From Myxococcales bacterium 68-20 (GTDB taxonomy: Bacteria > Myxococcota_A > Polyangia > Polyangiales > Polyangiaceae), in NCBI GenBank assembly GCA_001899635.1, contig MKVQ01000023.1, positions 161,815 through 225,814 of the forward strand: a DNA stretch of 64,000 nucleotides, in the 5' to 3' direction. The position numbers were made by a program, and so were the translations under genes. The stretch's first letter is position 1. Each line of letters begins with the position of its first letter. Below the pieces are notes generated by a model. The model was not told the DNA's origin and did no database searches. It worked only from the letters and a program-made list of their open reading frames with translations. Below, piece by piece: positions 10,731-19,246 of this stretch.

Positions 10731-10811
10731 ACGTCCCGCCCCCGCGAGCGAAGCGTCTGCTCTTCTCGTTCGAGGCGCCGTACGGGCAGCGAATGCCGCC
10801 GTAGGAGCAAT

Positions 10812-10841
10812 TATACGCAGACACACCAGACACTGCGTATA
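10812..10841. promoter_or_regulatory. Palindrome 1 upstream of the nucleotidyltransferase-fold gene
   Basis: A perfect inverted repeat of two 9-bp arms, TATACGCAG (10812-10820) and CTGCGTATA (10833-10841), separated by 12 nt. The same arrangement recurs 48 bp downstream. Probably an operator; a TATAGG hexamer at its right edge could be a -10 element. Confidence 0.6.
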
Positions 10842-10859
10842 GGCCGCGGGGAGCCGCGT

Positions 10860-10889
10860 TGTACGCAGACATGCTCGATGCTACGTATA
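10860..10889. promoter_or_regulatory. Palindrome 2 upstream of the nucleotidyltransferase-fold gene
   Basis: Arms TGTACGCAG (10860-10868) and CTACGTATA (10881-10889) match palindrome 1 with two mismatches between the arms and the same 12-nt spacer. It ends 4 nt before the GTG start, so a bound protein would block transcription or ribosome access. Confidence 0.55.
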
Positions 10890-10893
10890 ACCC

Positions 10894-11955
10894 GTGGAGA
10901 CGCTCTCGATCACGACGCAAACGGCCTACGCCGAGCTGGTCGAGCAGCTTCTTGCGACCGACACGGAACGGTCCATTGGGCAAGTGCCGGGCACGTTCGT
11001 TACCAAGGACATCAAAGGAAAGACTTACCTCTACTTCCAGTTCTCCGCGCCGGGAGGGACGACCAAGCAAGTCTACGTCGCCCCGCAGAGTCCCGAGCTC
11101 GATGCACTCACGCGTCAGTTCGAGCTCGAGCGTGCAAGCGTCCGCCGCGACCGAGAGAGGGTCGTCGAGTTGGCCGCCATGCTGCGTGCAGGAGGTGCTG
11201 CGGTGACGGATGCAGCCTCGGCGCGCGTCCTCGGCGCGCTCGCGGAGTCGGGCGTATTTCGCCTCGGAGGTCTCCTCGTCGGAACACACGCCTTCGTAGC
11301 TCTCGGAAACGTTCTCGGGGTCCGCTGGCCAACCGCCGCGCGAACCGAAGACATCGACATCGCAGCAACACGTGTCCTCGAGATTGCCGTCCCCGATCTG
11401 CAAGCCGACGTTCCGAAGGTGATCGAGAGTCTTGGAATGGGCTTTCTTCCGGTGCCGGCGTTCTCACCGAAGGATCCTTCGACCTCGTTCAAGGTGCGTG
11501 GGCGCGGCCTGCGTGTCGACCTCGTGACACCGGCGCGGAAAGGCTCGACGAAGCCGGTCATCGTTCGACGACTCAACGCGGCAGCGGCACCGGTTCGCTT
11601 TCTCGAATACCTTCTGGATACGTCGCAACCTGCAGCGCTCGTCGACGGCGGCGGCATCTTGGTTCAGGTGCCGTCCCCAGCTCACTTCGGTGTCCACAAG
11701 CTTCTTGTCGCTCAAGATCGTCCGCCCGCATTTCAGGCCAAAGCCATCAAGGACGTCGCTCAAGCTGCACACGTTCTCGCCGCGCTCGAAGAGCTCCGGC
11801 CGGGCGACGTCGCGGCGGCGTGGCGCGATGCAGCGTCCCGCGGCGCGCAATGGGCCCGCGCTCTCGGGCGAGGACGCACCCTTCTCGAACGTCGTCACCC
11901 CGATGTCTTTCGCATCGTCGAGCGGTCACTCTCGGCGTCTGCTGCCGATCGTTGA
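10894..11955 (+). CDS. GSU2403-type nucleotidyltransferase-fold protein
   Basis: A 353-residue protein that resembles the GSU2403 / NTP_transf_8 family. The N-terminal region has PGTFVTKDIKGKTYLYFQF and QVYVAPQSPEL. The nucleotidyltransferase core has GTHAFVALGNVLGV followed by the acidic motif RTEDIDIA (about residues 149-156), and then the helical part. These proteins share the fold of antitoxin/toxin nucleotidyltransferases such as AbiEii, but their substrate is not known. The start GTG has no Shine-Dalgarno sequence, and two palindromes occupy the 82 bp upstream, which suggests tight or self-regulation. No partner gene is obvious on either side. Confidence 0.82.
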   Translation: METLSITTQTAYAELVEQLLATDTERSIGQVPGTFVTKDIKGKTYLYFQFSAPGGTTKQVYVAPQSPELDALTRQFELERASVRRDRERVVELAAMLRAGGAAVTDAASARVLGALAESGVFRLGGLLVGTHAFVALGNVLGVRWPTAARTEDIDIAATRVLEIAVPDLQADVPKVIESLGMGFLPVPAFSPKDPSTSFKVRGRGLRVDLVTPARKGSTKPVIVRRLNAAAAPVRFLEYLLDTSQPAALVDGGGILVQVPSPAHFGVHKLLVAQDRPPAFQAKAIKDVAQAAHVLAALEELRPGDVAAAWRDAASRGAQWARALGRGRTLLERRHPDVFRIVERSLSASAADR

Positions 11956-12062
11956 CAGCATCGGCTCCGATCGCTCGACTCGCACCATGAAGATGCACGA
12001 GCGTGAGCCGACCGAGCCAGCCGCGCCCAACGAGGCGAAGTGGCGCTATTCTCCGAACGCGG

Positions 12063-12878
12063 ATGGAAGCACCGTCGACCTTCGAGACCGTCCCGGACCT
12101 GTCCGCCTTCTTCGGCCCGCCGGCACGACGCATCGTCGTACATCGCTCGTTCGCCTACTGGCAGGCCGAGCGGCGTGTCTTCGGGACGATGATCTGGGGG
12201 CGCCCCGACGAGGCTGACGTCGACGAGATGTGCGCCGCGCACGAGGTCGGAGCCGATCCGCTCTTCGCGGGCCACACCTCGCTCGTCGACCTGCGTGCGG
12301 TCGAGGCGGTCGATCTCCTCGCGTTCGAGCGGCTGCTCACCTACCTCAAGAAACGGCGCGACGCGTGGTCACCAAACGTCGCGCACCAGGCCGTGCTCCA
12401 CCGCGGAGGCTTCGCGCACGCCACCGTCGCCGGGATGTTTCAGTTCCTGAACCCCGGGCACCCGGTCTCGTTCACCGACGATCCCGTCGCCGCGTACGAC
12501 GCCGTGGGCGCCTCCGAAGAGCGCCCCGCGCTCGAAGCGCTTCGCGCGACGTTGCTCGGCGCCCCGGACGTGGTGAGGCGCACCCAGACTGCGTTCGACA
12601 CGCTCCCGCCGCGCTCGGACTTCACGGCCGTCGCGCGGCTCGTCGGCATGAGCGTGCGCTCGCTCCAGCGGCGCCTCGCCGAGGTCGGGAGCTCGCTCCG
12701 CCTCGAGCGGCAGAAGCGAATGCTCCGCGCGAGCGAGCGGCTGCTCGAAGGAACCGAGCTCGATCTCGACGCGATCGCCGCGCTCGTCGGAGCCAGCTCC
12801 GCGTCTCAGCTCGTCCGGCTCTTCCGCGAGCATCGAGGCACGACGCCGGGCGCGCTCCGCAAGCGCCAGCGGCCCTGA
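12063..12878 (+). CDS. AraC-family transcriptional regulator
   Basis: A 271-residue protein from ATG 12063; a GTG at 12003 would add 20 unlikely residues. The C-terminal third is an AraC/XylS double helix-turn-helix: VARLVGMSVRSLQRRLAEVGSSL, then LDLDAIAALVGASSASQLVRLF, then the end signature FREHRGTTPGALRK. The N-terminal 180 residues are a sensor domain of unknown ligand (PARRIVVHRSFAYWQ, SLVDLRAVEAVD). The target is unknown; neither neighbour has an obvious matching operator. Confidence 0.88.
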   Translation: MEAPSTFETVPDLSAFFGPPARRIVVHRSFAYWQAERRVFGTMIWGRPDEADVDEMCAAHEVGADPLFAGHTSLVDLRAVEAVDLLAFERLLTYLKKRRDAWSPNVAHQAVLHRGGFAHATVAGMFQFLNPGHPVSFTDDPVAAYDAVGASEERPALEALRATLLGAPDVVRRTQTAFDTLPPRSDFTAVARLVGMSVRSLQRRLAEVGSSLRLERQKRMLRASERLLEGTELDLDAIAALVGASSASQLVRLFREHRGTTPGALRKRQRP

Positions 12879-12894
12879 CGGCGCCGCTCGACGC

Positions 12895-14313
12895 TCAGTT
12901 TTTGGGGCAGGGCGGCGGGTTCGGACAGGTCGTCGAGACCGGCTTCGGGTACGACTGGTTGCAGAGCGCCATCCCGGCGAACGAGTTCGTCGGGAGGAAG
13001 TCGACCACCTCTCCCGTCCAGCCGCGCACGATCCCGTCGCCCGCGCTCTGCTCGAACGACGTGTGGGTCACGAAGGCCGACGCCGGCCGCCCGCCGTAGA
13101 CGATGATCGCGCCGTAATTTGAGAACGACGCCTTGTCGGGATTGGGGCAGTCGTAGCTCGAGATGCCCGAGTCGCCGCCCGCGTACGCGATCTTCGCGTG
13201 CTCGATCCGATTGTTCGCGTCGGGCGTGCCCTTGAACGTGAGACCGACCCAGTTGCCCGGAGCCGGCGTTGCCTCCGCGGAGGTGAACACGATCGGCTGT
13301 GCCTCCGTGCCGACCGCGCGGAGCGCTCCGGTGGCGGGCTTGTCGGTCTTGTAGGCGTCCATCGCCAGGCGTGAGCCCTTGGCGAACCGGACCGTCACGC
13401 CAGCCTCGATCGTGAGCGTCGCCTTCGGTTTGCCCTCGGCCGACGTATCGCCGACCAGCACCTCGGCGCCGAGCACATGGTACGGCACCCCGCGGTTCGC
13501 GAGCGTCATGTCCTGCTTGATGGCGTCGCGCGACCCCATGCCGTCGATCAGGATCTCGTCGCTTTCGTTGCCCGTGTAACGACCGGAAGGGATGCTCCCC
13601 ACGAGGTTCGCCCACGAGCGAACCGGCGCGTTCGCGCCGCCGGTGATCGTCAGATCCGTCGACGTCGCCGTGAGCGCCCCTGCTTCGCGCAGGATGAGAC
13701 CGACCGAGGCCGACCCGCTCAGCGTGACATGGTCGAGGTGCACCTTGCCCGCGGGCGGAAGGTCCACGTCGCCGCGCACGTCGAGCATCGCCATGCTGTC
13801 CGGGCGGTTGTTGCCCCGGGCCCCGCCACCTTCGATCGTCGCGTGCGCGAGGCGAACGGTCGCCGTCTCACGCGTCTCGATGTTCCGCCAGGGATCGTTC
13901 GCATCGGCACGCTCGATCGTGATCGGCGATCCCTCCGCGCCCTCCGCGACGAGCGTCCCCTGGACGAGGATCCCCATGTCCTTTCGGATCCGGACGACCG
14001 CGCACGGCTCGATGGTGAGCGTCTCTCCCTCGCGGATCGTCACCGGGAAGTCGATGACGTGCGGGCTGGCCGCGGCCGTCCACGTCTCCTGTCCCGTCTC
14101 GAGATTACCGCTGTGCTTCGTGCCCTCGCCCGTGACGGGCGCACACGTCGATGGACGAATCGCGTCGGGCGTCCCCGAGTCCACGTCGTCCGTCCCCGGC
14201 GTCTCGGAGCCTTCCGGCGCGTCGTCCGTGCATGCAGCAGCGCCCGCGAGCACGGCGCCGCAGACTACGAGCGCGAGGCGCCCCCTTCGAAGAAGCATGT
14301 GCATTCCGTTCAT
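12895..14313 (-). CDS. Beta-helix-like lipoprotein (copy 1 of a paralogous pair)
   Basis: A 472-residue protein with lipobox AAAC (Cys28). The body is made of repeated short strands with ETLTIEPCAVVRIR, ATIEGGGARGNN, HVTLSGSASVGLIL and AKIAYAGGDSGISSY, the look of a right-handed parallel beta-helix. It ends with a proline/cysteine tail. The protein at 34892-36310 has the same length and shares TKHSG, WTAA-SPH, GVPY and AFVTHTSF/AFITNSVF landmarks in the same order. Function unknown, surface exposed by inference. Immediately upstream, 6 bp away, lies a small gene on the same strand. Confidence 0.85.
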   Translation of the reverse strand: MNGMHMLLRRGRLALVVCGAVLAGAAACTDDAPEGSETPGTDDVDSGTPDAIRPSTCAPVTGEGTKHSGNLETGQETWTAAASPHVIDFPVTIREGETLTIEPCAVVRIRKDMGILVQGTLVAEGAEGSPITIERADANDPWRNIETRETATVRLAHATIEGGGARGNNRPDSMAMLDVRGDVDLPPAGKVHLDHVTLSGSASVGLILREAGALTATSTDLTITGGANAPVRSWANLVGSIPSGRYTGNESDEILIDGMGSRDAIKQDMTLANRGVPYHVLGAEVLVGDTSAEGKPKATLTIEAGVTVRFAKGSRLAMDAYKTDKPATGALRAVGTEAQPIVFTSAEATPAPGNWVGLTFKGTPDANNRIEHAKIAYAGGDSGISSYDCPNPDKASFSNYGAIIVYGGRPASAFVTHTSFEQSAGDGIVRGWTGEVVDFLPTNSFAGMALCNQSYPKPVSTTCPNPPPCPKN

Positions 14314-14319
14314 GTCCGT

Positions 14320-14574
14320 TCAGAGCGGCGGGTGGAGCTCGCTCGGCGTCGTGATCGTGCCGTCATCCATGACGCGCGCAATAGTCAGTTTGGGCTGCCG
14401 ATCGGGATACGTGCCGAGCTCATAGAGGTCGCGAAGGTCCCCGGCCGGCAGCGGGGAGCACTTCGCCGGTCCGCCGCAGGAGACGATCGTCTGCGTGCTT
14501 TCCTCGCGATGGAAGACGATCTCCGTCGCGCTCGCGACCGACAGGCTCATCGGCTCGATCGTAGTGCACGGCAA
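14320..14574 (-). CDS. Small unrecognised protein
   Basis: An open frame of 84 codons. A shorter start at MSLSVASA (14550) gives 76 residues. The composition is protein-like, not Arg-rich, with one cysteine pair (SCGGPAKC) and a C-terminal VMDDGTITTPSELHPP. It lies between the ferritin-like gene and the beta-helix gene on the same strand, with its stop 6 bp before the latter start, so it may be part of the same transcript. I recognise no family, and a competing frame overlaps part of it. Confidence 0.45.
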   Translation of the reverse strand: MPCTTIEPMSLSVASATEIVFHREESTQTIVSCGGPAKCSPLPAGDLRDLYELGTYPDRQPKLTIARVMDDGTITTPSELHPPL

Positions 14575-14655
14575 CCGCGACCGTCATGAGCGGCCGCCGC
14601 CAACCCGTTGCCATGCCGCGCCACGCGTCCTTCGCTTCGTTCGTCGCGACGTCGA

Positions 14656-16116
14656 TCAAGCAGCGCTCGAGAGGACGGCGTGCTCCATCGCGTCGAGCAG
14701 CGCACGCGCCTCGCGCGGCTTCGGCATCCCGGCGAGCGCCGCCACGTCCGCTGCCGGAGGGCGGAGGACCGCCGCGCGAAGGTCCGCGACCGCGTCCGCA
14801 CGTGCACGAGCAATCGCCGCGCGCTCTTCGTCGTCGAGGCGTGGCTCCAGCCACGAGGCGACGTCGTGAGCGAGGGCGGCGTGCCTGGCCTCGTCGCGGG
14901 CGATGCGGTCGAGAACGGTGCGCAGCTCGGGATCGCTTGCGGTCCGCGCCTGATACGCGGCGACGAGGGCGCCGTAGGTCTCGCGCACGCAGCCCTCGAC
15001 CGCGTTCTCGAGCGCGATCGCGAAGGGCGAGCGTGGCGCGAGCTCCTCGACCTCGACCTGCGGAGGCGTAGCGCCGAACCGACGCGCGAGGAGCGCCATC
15101 TCACGGGCATGGCGGATCTCGTCGGCGCGCGATCTGCGCGCGGCGACCACGAGGGCACGTGGCGCACCCAAAGCGGTGAGCTCACGCTCGAGCCGGCGAA
15201 AGGCGAGGACGCTCGCCGCCTCGAGATGCGCAGCCTCCGCGAGCCACGCGCCGAGCGAGACCGCTGCGCCGGGCGCGGCATTCGTCACGAGCCCTTCGGG
15301 ACGGCGTCCGCAGACCGCCCCCGTGTCGTGTGTCCGGGTCTCGCCTCGCGTCACGACGCCGTCGGCGCTGATCTTCATCCGGATCTGGTACGGGTTCCCG
15401 CAGCTCGAACCGGTGACGAGGACCTCCCAGGACCCGTCGGCGTTCTTTCGCCAGCCTGACTTGAACGGCGCCGTCGTGCAGGCGAGATCTCGCGACTGCG
15501 TGGTCATGAGGAGCCGCGCCTCCTCGAGCGTATCGACCGTTCCGAGGAAGGCTGCGAGCTCCGCCCCAGTCGCGGCGACCCCGACCTCGTCACCGCGCGT
15601 GTAGACGACGAAGCCGAGGTGCTTCGTCCGCGCCAACCCTTGGTCTCCGCCCTGGCTCTGGTCCAGGTTCCAGCCCTGCCCCTTCTCGATCCGGAGCGCG
15701 GCGAGCGCACCGAGACACGCGTTGCGGTCGGAGGCGGTCGCGCAGGCCGCCCCGTTCGTGCTCACGGTGTTGGTCGGAAGCAGCGCGTCGCCCCCGCCGC
15801 CGTCCGCGTCAGGGTCGACCGATCCGGCGTCGGGATCGCGAGCCCAGTCGTTGGTCACGTTGTCGAAGACCTGCGCGCGCAGCTCGACGTAGTCGACGGG
15901 CGTCGCCGGGTTCAGGTTCGTGAGCACGTCCGCGAGAGGAGACGTGCAGCTGAAGGTGGACTCGTCCGGCAGCGGAGGCGGCCAGGAACCGTCACCGCCG
16001 GCGTCGAGCGGGGCACCGCCGCCCGCAAGCTCACCGCAACCGACAGTAACGGTCGAGCTCGCAACGACCGCAGAGACGATCCCGCTCAGCACCCCGAAGA
16101 GGCTCTTCGTACGCAT
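14656..16116 (-). CDS. Exported lipoprotein with a ferritin-like di-iron domain
   Basis: A 486-residue protein. The start is the ATG at 16116, preceded closely by GGAGGAGAG; a longer frame exists but has no ribosome site. The N-terminus ends in TVGC (Cys27), a lipobox variant. The middle part (about 60-285) is unrecognised. Residues about 289-480 form a ferritin-like four-helix bundle with candidate iron ligands Glu299, Glu333 and His336 (DEIRH), Glu374 or Glu379, and Glu409 with His412 (DEARH). Such domains usually bind two irons for oxidase or storage chemistry. Finding one behind a lipoprotein signal is unusual. A 15-bp palindrome lies 40 bp upstream. Confidence 0.85.
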   Translation of the reverse strand: MRTKSLFGVLSGIVSAVVASSTVTVGCGELAGGGAPLDAGGDGSWPPPLPDESTFSCTSPLADVLTNLNPATPVDYVELRAQVFDNVTNDWARDPDAGSVDPDADGGGGDALLPTNTVSTNGAACATASDRNACLGALAALRIEKGQGWNLDQSQGGDQGLARTKHLGFVVYTRGDEVGVAATGAELAAFLGTVDTLEEARLLMTTQSRDLACTTAPFKSGWRKNADGSWEVLVTGSSCGNPYQIRMKISADGVVTRGETRTHDTGAVCGRRPEGLVTNAAPGAAVSLGAWLAEAAHLEAASVLAFRRLERELTALGAPRALVVAARRSRADEIRHAREMALLARRFGATPPQVEVEELAPRSPFAIALENAVEGCVRETYGALVAAYQARTASDPELRTVLDRIARDEARHAALAHDVASWLEPRLDDEERAAIARARADAVADLRAAVLRPPAADVAALAGMPKPREARALLDAMEHAVLSSAA

Positions 16117-16155
16117 CTCTCCTCCCACAAGCAACGTACAAGCCGTTCGCACCTT

Positions 16156-16170
16156 CGTTGAAATTCAACG
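16156..16170. promoter_or_regulatory. 15-bp palindrome upstream of the ferritin-like gene
   Basis: CGTTGAA-A-TTCAACG is a perfect inverted repeat centred about 47 bp upstream of the minus-strand start at 16116, a normal operator position. It is AT-richer than its surroundings. The binding protein is not identified. Confidence 0.4.
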
Positions 16171-16385
16171 AGCGCCGAAGGCGCATCTCACTGCGGCATG
16201 GGCCAGGCAGCTCGCGAGATCGGTCAGCGCCCCGAGAACCGACAGTCCATGATCGTGATGTCACGGCTGTGCCGAGGCTGGCACGCCCCCATCCCCGTTG
16301 ATCGTGCACTTGGGCTGCCACCCCGCCCACAGCCCTCGTCGGGGTCACGGCGCTGGGCGCGGGCGATCGTGCTCCCGACGCGCGC

Positions 16386-17816
16386 TCAACCACGGACGAC
16401 GAGGAGGCGCTCCTCGGTCATGTCCTGGATCGCCCAGCGTACCCCCTCGCGGCCGATTCCCGAGCCCTTCACACCTCCGTACGGCATGTTGTCGACGCGG
16501 AAGCTCGGGACGTCGCCGACGACCACACCGCCGACCTCGAGCTCGTCCCAGGCCGCAAGCGTATGCGGGAGACTGTCGGTGAAGACTCCGGCCTGGAGCC
16601 CGTACTGGCTGTCGTTCACGCGCTGGAGCGCAGCGTCGAAGTCGGAGAACTTCTCGAGCACCGCCACGGGACCGAACGCCTCCTCGGCGCTCAGCGGCTC
16701 GTCATCGGGTACGCCCTCGAGCACGGTCGCCTCGAGCGTCGCCCCCTTCCGCCCGCCGCCGGTGAGGACGCGCGCGCCTCGACGCACCGCCTGGGCGATC
16801 CAGCCCTCGAGCCGCACAGCCGCTGGCTCGTCGATCATCGGACCGATGAACGTCGCCTCGTCCTCCGGGTCACCGGCGCGGAGCTCGCGCGTGCGTGCGA
16901 CGAGGCGGTCGCGGAGCGGGGCGTAGAGCTGCTCGTGCACGAAGATTCGCTGCACCGAGATGCACGACTGCCCAGACTGGTAGAAGGCGCCGAAGACGAG
17001 GCGCTCGGCGATCGCGTCGAGCTTCCCGCCCTGGTCCTCGTCGATGATGCACGCTGCGTTGCCACCGAGCTCGAGGACCACCTTCTTGCGACCTGCACGC
17101 GCTCGGAGCGCCCAGCCCACCTTCGCCGAGCCCGTGAACGAAAGGAGCGCGAGCCGCGGGTCCTCGGTGAACGGAGCGGCGTCCGCGATCCGGCAGTTGA
17201 TGATGGAGAATGCGCCGATCGGAAGGTCGGTCTCGGCGAGGATCTCGCCGATGATCAGCGCGCCGATCGGCGTGCGCTCGGACGGCTTGAGCACGAACGG
17301 GCACCCCGCGGCGATCGCCGGCGCGACCTTGTGAGCCACGAGGTTCAGCGGGAAGTTGAAGGGCGTGATGAACGAGCACGCACCGATGGGCACGCGCTTG
17401 GTGAAGCCGCGATAGCCCGCTGCGCGCGGCGAGATCGCGAGCGTCAGCGCCTCACCGTCGACGCGCAGCGCCTCCTCCGCCGCGACCTGGAAGGTGTCGA
17501 TCAGTCGCGTCACCTCTCCACGCGCATCGCGGATCGGCTTTCCCGCTTCGGTACACAGCGCCAGCGCGAGCTCGTCTCTTCGCTCCTCGAAGCGCGCCAC
17601 GCAGTGTTCGAGCACCGCCTTCCGCTCGTACGGCGAGAGCTTGCGCATCGGCGCCACCGCGGCGGCAGCGGCGGCGATGGCACGGTCGATCATGGGTCGA
17701 TCCGCGATCGGGACGTGCGCCGCGGTGAAGCCCGAGTACTTGTCGACCACCGGAAGCTCTTCGGTTCCGACGACGGGCCGGTTCGCGAGGTAGAGCGGAT
17801 AGCGTTCCTTCAGCAT
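16386..17816 (-). CDS. NAD(P)-dependent aldehyde dehydrogenase
   Basis: A 476-residue protein of the aldehyde dehydrogenase superfamily, oxidising an aldehyde to the acid. All key residues are visible: Asn154 (TPFNFP), Lys177 (KPSE), Glu249 (LELGGN) and the nucleophile Cys285 (SGQSCISVQR). The PFGG-like end motif appears as MPYGGVKGSGIGREG. Overall pattern and length are nearest to the lactaldehyde / glyceraldehyde-3-phosphate (non-phosphorylating) branch, but the substrate is not settled. It is transcribed away from the sigma-factor cluster and has its own promoter region. Confidence 0.93.
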   Translation of the reverse strand: MLKERYPLYLANRPVVGTEELPVVDKYSGFTAAHVPIADRPMIDRAIAAAAAAVAPMRKLSPYERKAVLEHCVARFEERRDELALALCTEAGKPIRDARGEVTRLIDTFQVAAEEALRVDGEALTLAISPRAAGYRGFTKRVPIGACSFITPFNFPLNLVAHKVAPAIAAGCPFVLKPSERTPIGALIIGEILAETDLPIGAFSIINCRIADAAPFTEDPRLALLSFTGSAKVGWALRARAGRKKVVLELGGNAACIIDEDQGGKLDAIAERLVFGAFYQSGQSCISVQRIFVHEQLYAPLRDRLVARTRELRAGDPEDEATFIGPMIDEPAAVRLEGWIAQAVRRGARVLTGGGRKGATLEATVLEGVPDDEPLSAEEAFGPVAVLEKFSDFDAALQRVNDSQYGLQAGVFTDSLPHTLAAWDELEVGGVVVGDVPSFRVDNMPYGGVKGSGIGREGVRWAIQDMTEERLLVVRG

Positions 17817-18192
17817 GAGCTCGACTCCTTCCGTAGCTTCTGCGCAACCTCAGACCCGCAGCCTCCGCAAGATCCTCTCCTAGCGCCGAGGCCGGCCATC
17901 GAGGGCGCCAGCGAGCGGAATGAGCGAGCGGGTCGCCGAGCGAACGTCGCTCGTGTGGCGACGCGCCGCCCCGCGACCGCTGCCCACCGCTCGCGATGAG
18001 GAGCTCCTCGCCCGGCGATCGCTCAGCTTCGTTGCCGAGTCCTTTCCATCGGTTACGCGGGCATCCGGGAAAAAGATCCGATCGCGTGGCGAGCGTGTCG
18101 ATCTGGTCAGCCCTCGTCTGTCGTCCGAGTACAGGCACGAGAACCTCCGGCAGCGATGCAGAGGTCGACCAGGCAGACGAGGAGAAGCGACG
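17817..18192. other. Divergent intergenic region between the dehydrogenase and YCII genes
   Basis: 376 bp without a convincing gene. It must hold the promoters of both neighbours. A TGTCGA hexamer at 18096-18101 matches the -35 element reported for ECF42-controlled promoters. The matching CGA (18126-18128) is farther away than expected (24-nt gap), so the assignment is weak. Confidence 0.35.
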
Positions 18193-18618
18193 ATGCGATT
18201 CATGGTGCTGGTCAAGGCGACGAAGGAATCCGAGGCGGGCGCGATGCCGGACGCGGAGCTCCTCACGGCGATGGGGAAGTACAACGAGGAGCTGGCCAAG
18301 GCTGGCATCCTCCTCGACTTGTCGGGGCTGCATCCGAGCTCGAAGGGCGCGCGCGTCCGCTTCAGCGGATCGAACCGCACCGTGATCGACGGGCCCTTCG
18401 CCGAGACCAAGGAGCTCATCGCGGGCTACTGGCTCATCCAGGTGAAGTCGAAGGAGGAGGCGATCGAATGGGTCAAGCGTTGCCCCAATCCCCACTACGC
18501 CGAGGGCGAGATCGAGCTCCGGCAGGTCTTCGAGCTGTCGGACTTCACGGTGACGCCCGAGGCGCAGTCCTCGTACGACTCCGTGGCCGCCCAGCTCGAG
18601 GCGCGCGCGAAGGCGTAG
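18193..18618 (+). CDS. YCII-domain (DGPF-type) protein A
   Basis: A 141-residue protein, start at ATG 18193 after GAGGAGAAG. The YCII fold signature begins MRFMVLVKATKESEAG, and the conserved VIDGPFAETKE (DGPF at 66-69) is followed by AGYWLIQVKSKEEAIEW and the ending EGEIELRQVFE. DGPF proteins are the known genomic partners, and often targets, of ECF42 sigma factors. A second one lies at 20642-21019, and an ECF42-type sigma gene sits between them. Molecular activity is unknown. Confidence 0.92.
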   Translation: MRFMVLVKATKESEAGAMPDAELLTAMGKYNEELAKAGILLDLSGLHPSSKGARVRFSGSNRTVIDGPFAETKELIAGYWLIQVKSKEEAIEWVKRCPNPHYAEGEIELRQVFELSDFTVTPEAQSSYDSVAAQLEARAKA

Positions 18619-18619
18619 G

Positions 18620-18823
18620 TTGGTACGCCGGGCGATCCCCTGCGGGCGCTGCCGCCTCGTCCGCACCGAGCGCGAGTGGTCCGAGCTCCCGGTCCACACG
18701 CAGCTCACCGGCGAGGAGGTCTCCGGCGTGGTGAGCCGCTGGCCGGACCACCTCGTCGTCGTCGTCCGCGCATGCAGCTGTGGTGCGCCGATCGCCCGCC
18801 TCGCACCGGCGCCCTTGGGATGA
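18620..18823 (+). CDS. Small zinc-ribbon-like protein
   Basis: A 67-residue frame starting at TTG, one base after the YCII stop. It contains PCGRCR (Cys8, Cys11) and ACSCG (Cys52, Cys54), which could form a small metal site, separated by a protein-like stretch (VHTQLTGEEVSGVVSRWPDHLVVVV). The tight spacing suggests cotranscription. No family is recognised, and the TTG start makes the call tentative. Confidence 0.5.
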   Translation: MVRRAIPCGRCRLVRTEREWSELPVHTQLTGEEVSGVVSRWPDHLVVVVRACSCGAPIARLAPAPLG

Positions 18824-18875
18824 GTGATCGACCGGGGCGACCGGGGCCCGCCCCGCCTGCTACTAAGCGACGAGC

Positions 18876-19157
18876 ATGGCTACACCGACGCTGACGTCCA
18901 CGGAGCGAGCGCTCCTGCACGAGGTCCGGCTGTCCGACGAGGACCACGGCGGGCTCGCCGGGGAGGAGCTCACCCCCGACGACTACGAAGCAATGGCTCG
19001 TCTGTGCGACCTCGGCCTGGTCGAGGCGCTGGGCGAATACGGCGAAGCGCCCGACGGCGAAGAAGACGAGCGCGAGGCCGGCGCGACGGCCCTCCTCTAC
19101 CGGATCACCGCCAAAGGCGTCGAAGCGATCGCCGACGATCCGCGTCCCGACAGGTGA
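18876..19157 (+). CDS. Small acidic winged-helix-like protein
   Basis: A 93-residue protein, acidic, with the helix order TSTERALLHEVRLS, TPDDYEAMARLCDLGLVEAL and LLYRITAKGVEAIADD. The last part (short strands, then KGVEAI) is like the C-terminal half of a winged helix as in MarR-like or PadR-like proteins. No DNA-binding helix is convincing. It lies between YCII protein A and the sigma factor on the same strand. Confidence 0.7.
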   Translation: MATPTLTSTERALLHEVRLSDEDHGGLAGEELTPDDYEAMARLCDLGLVEALGEYGEAPDGEEDEREAGATALLYRITAKGVEAIADDPRPDR

Positions 19158-19246
19158 AAAAGCTCGTCCGCGCGGCCGAGTCGGCGCCGAGCCGCACTGA
19201 CTACATCTGCTTGCACCCGCGACGGAAGCTGTTTTGATCCTCGGCC

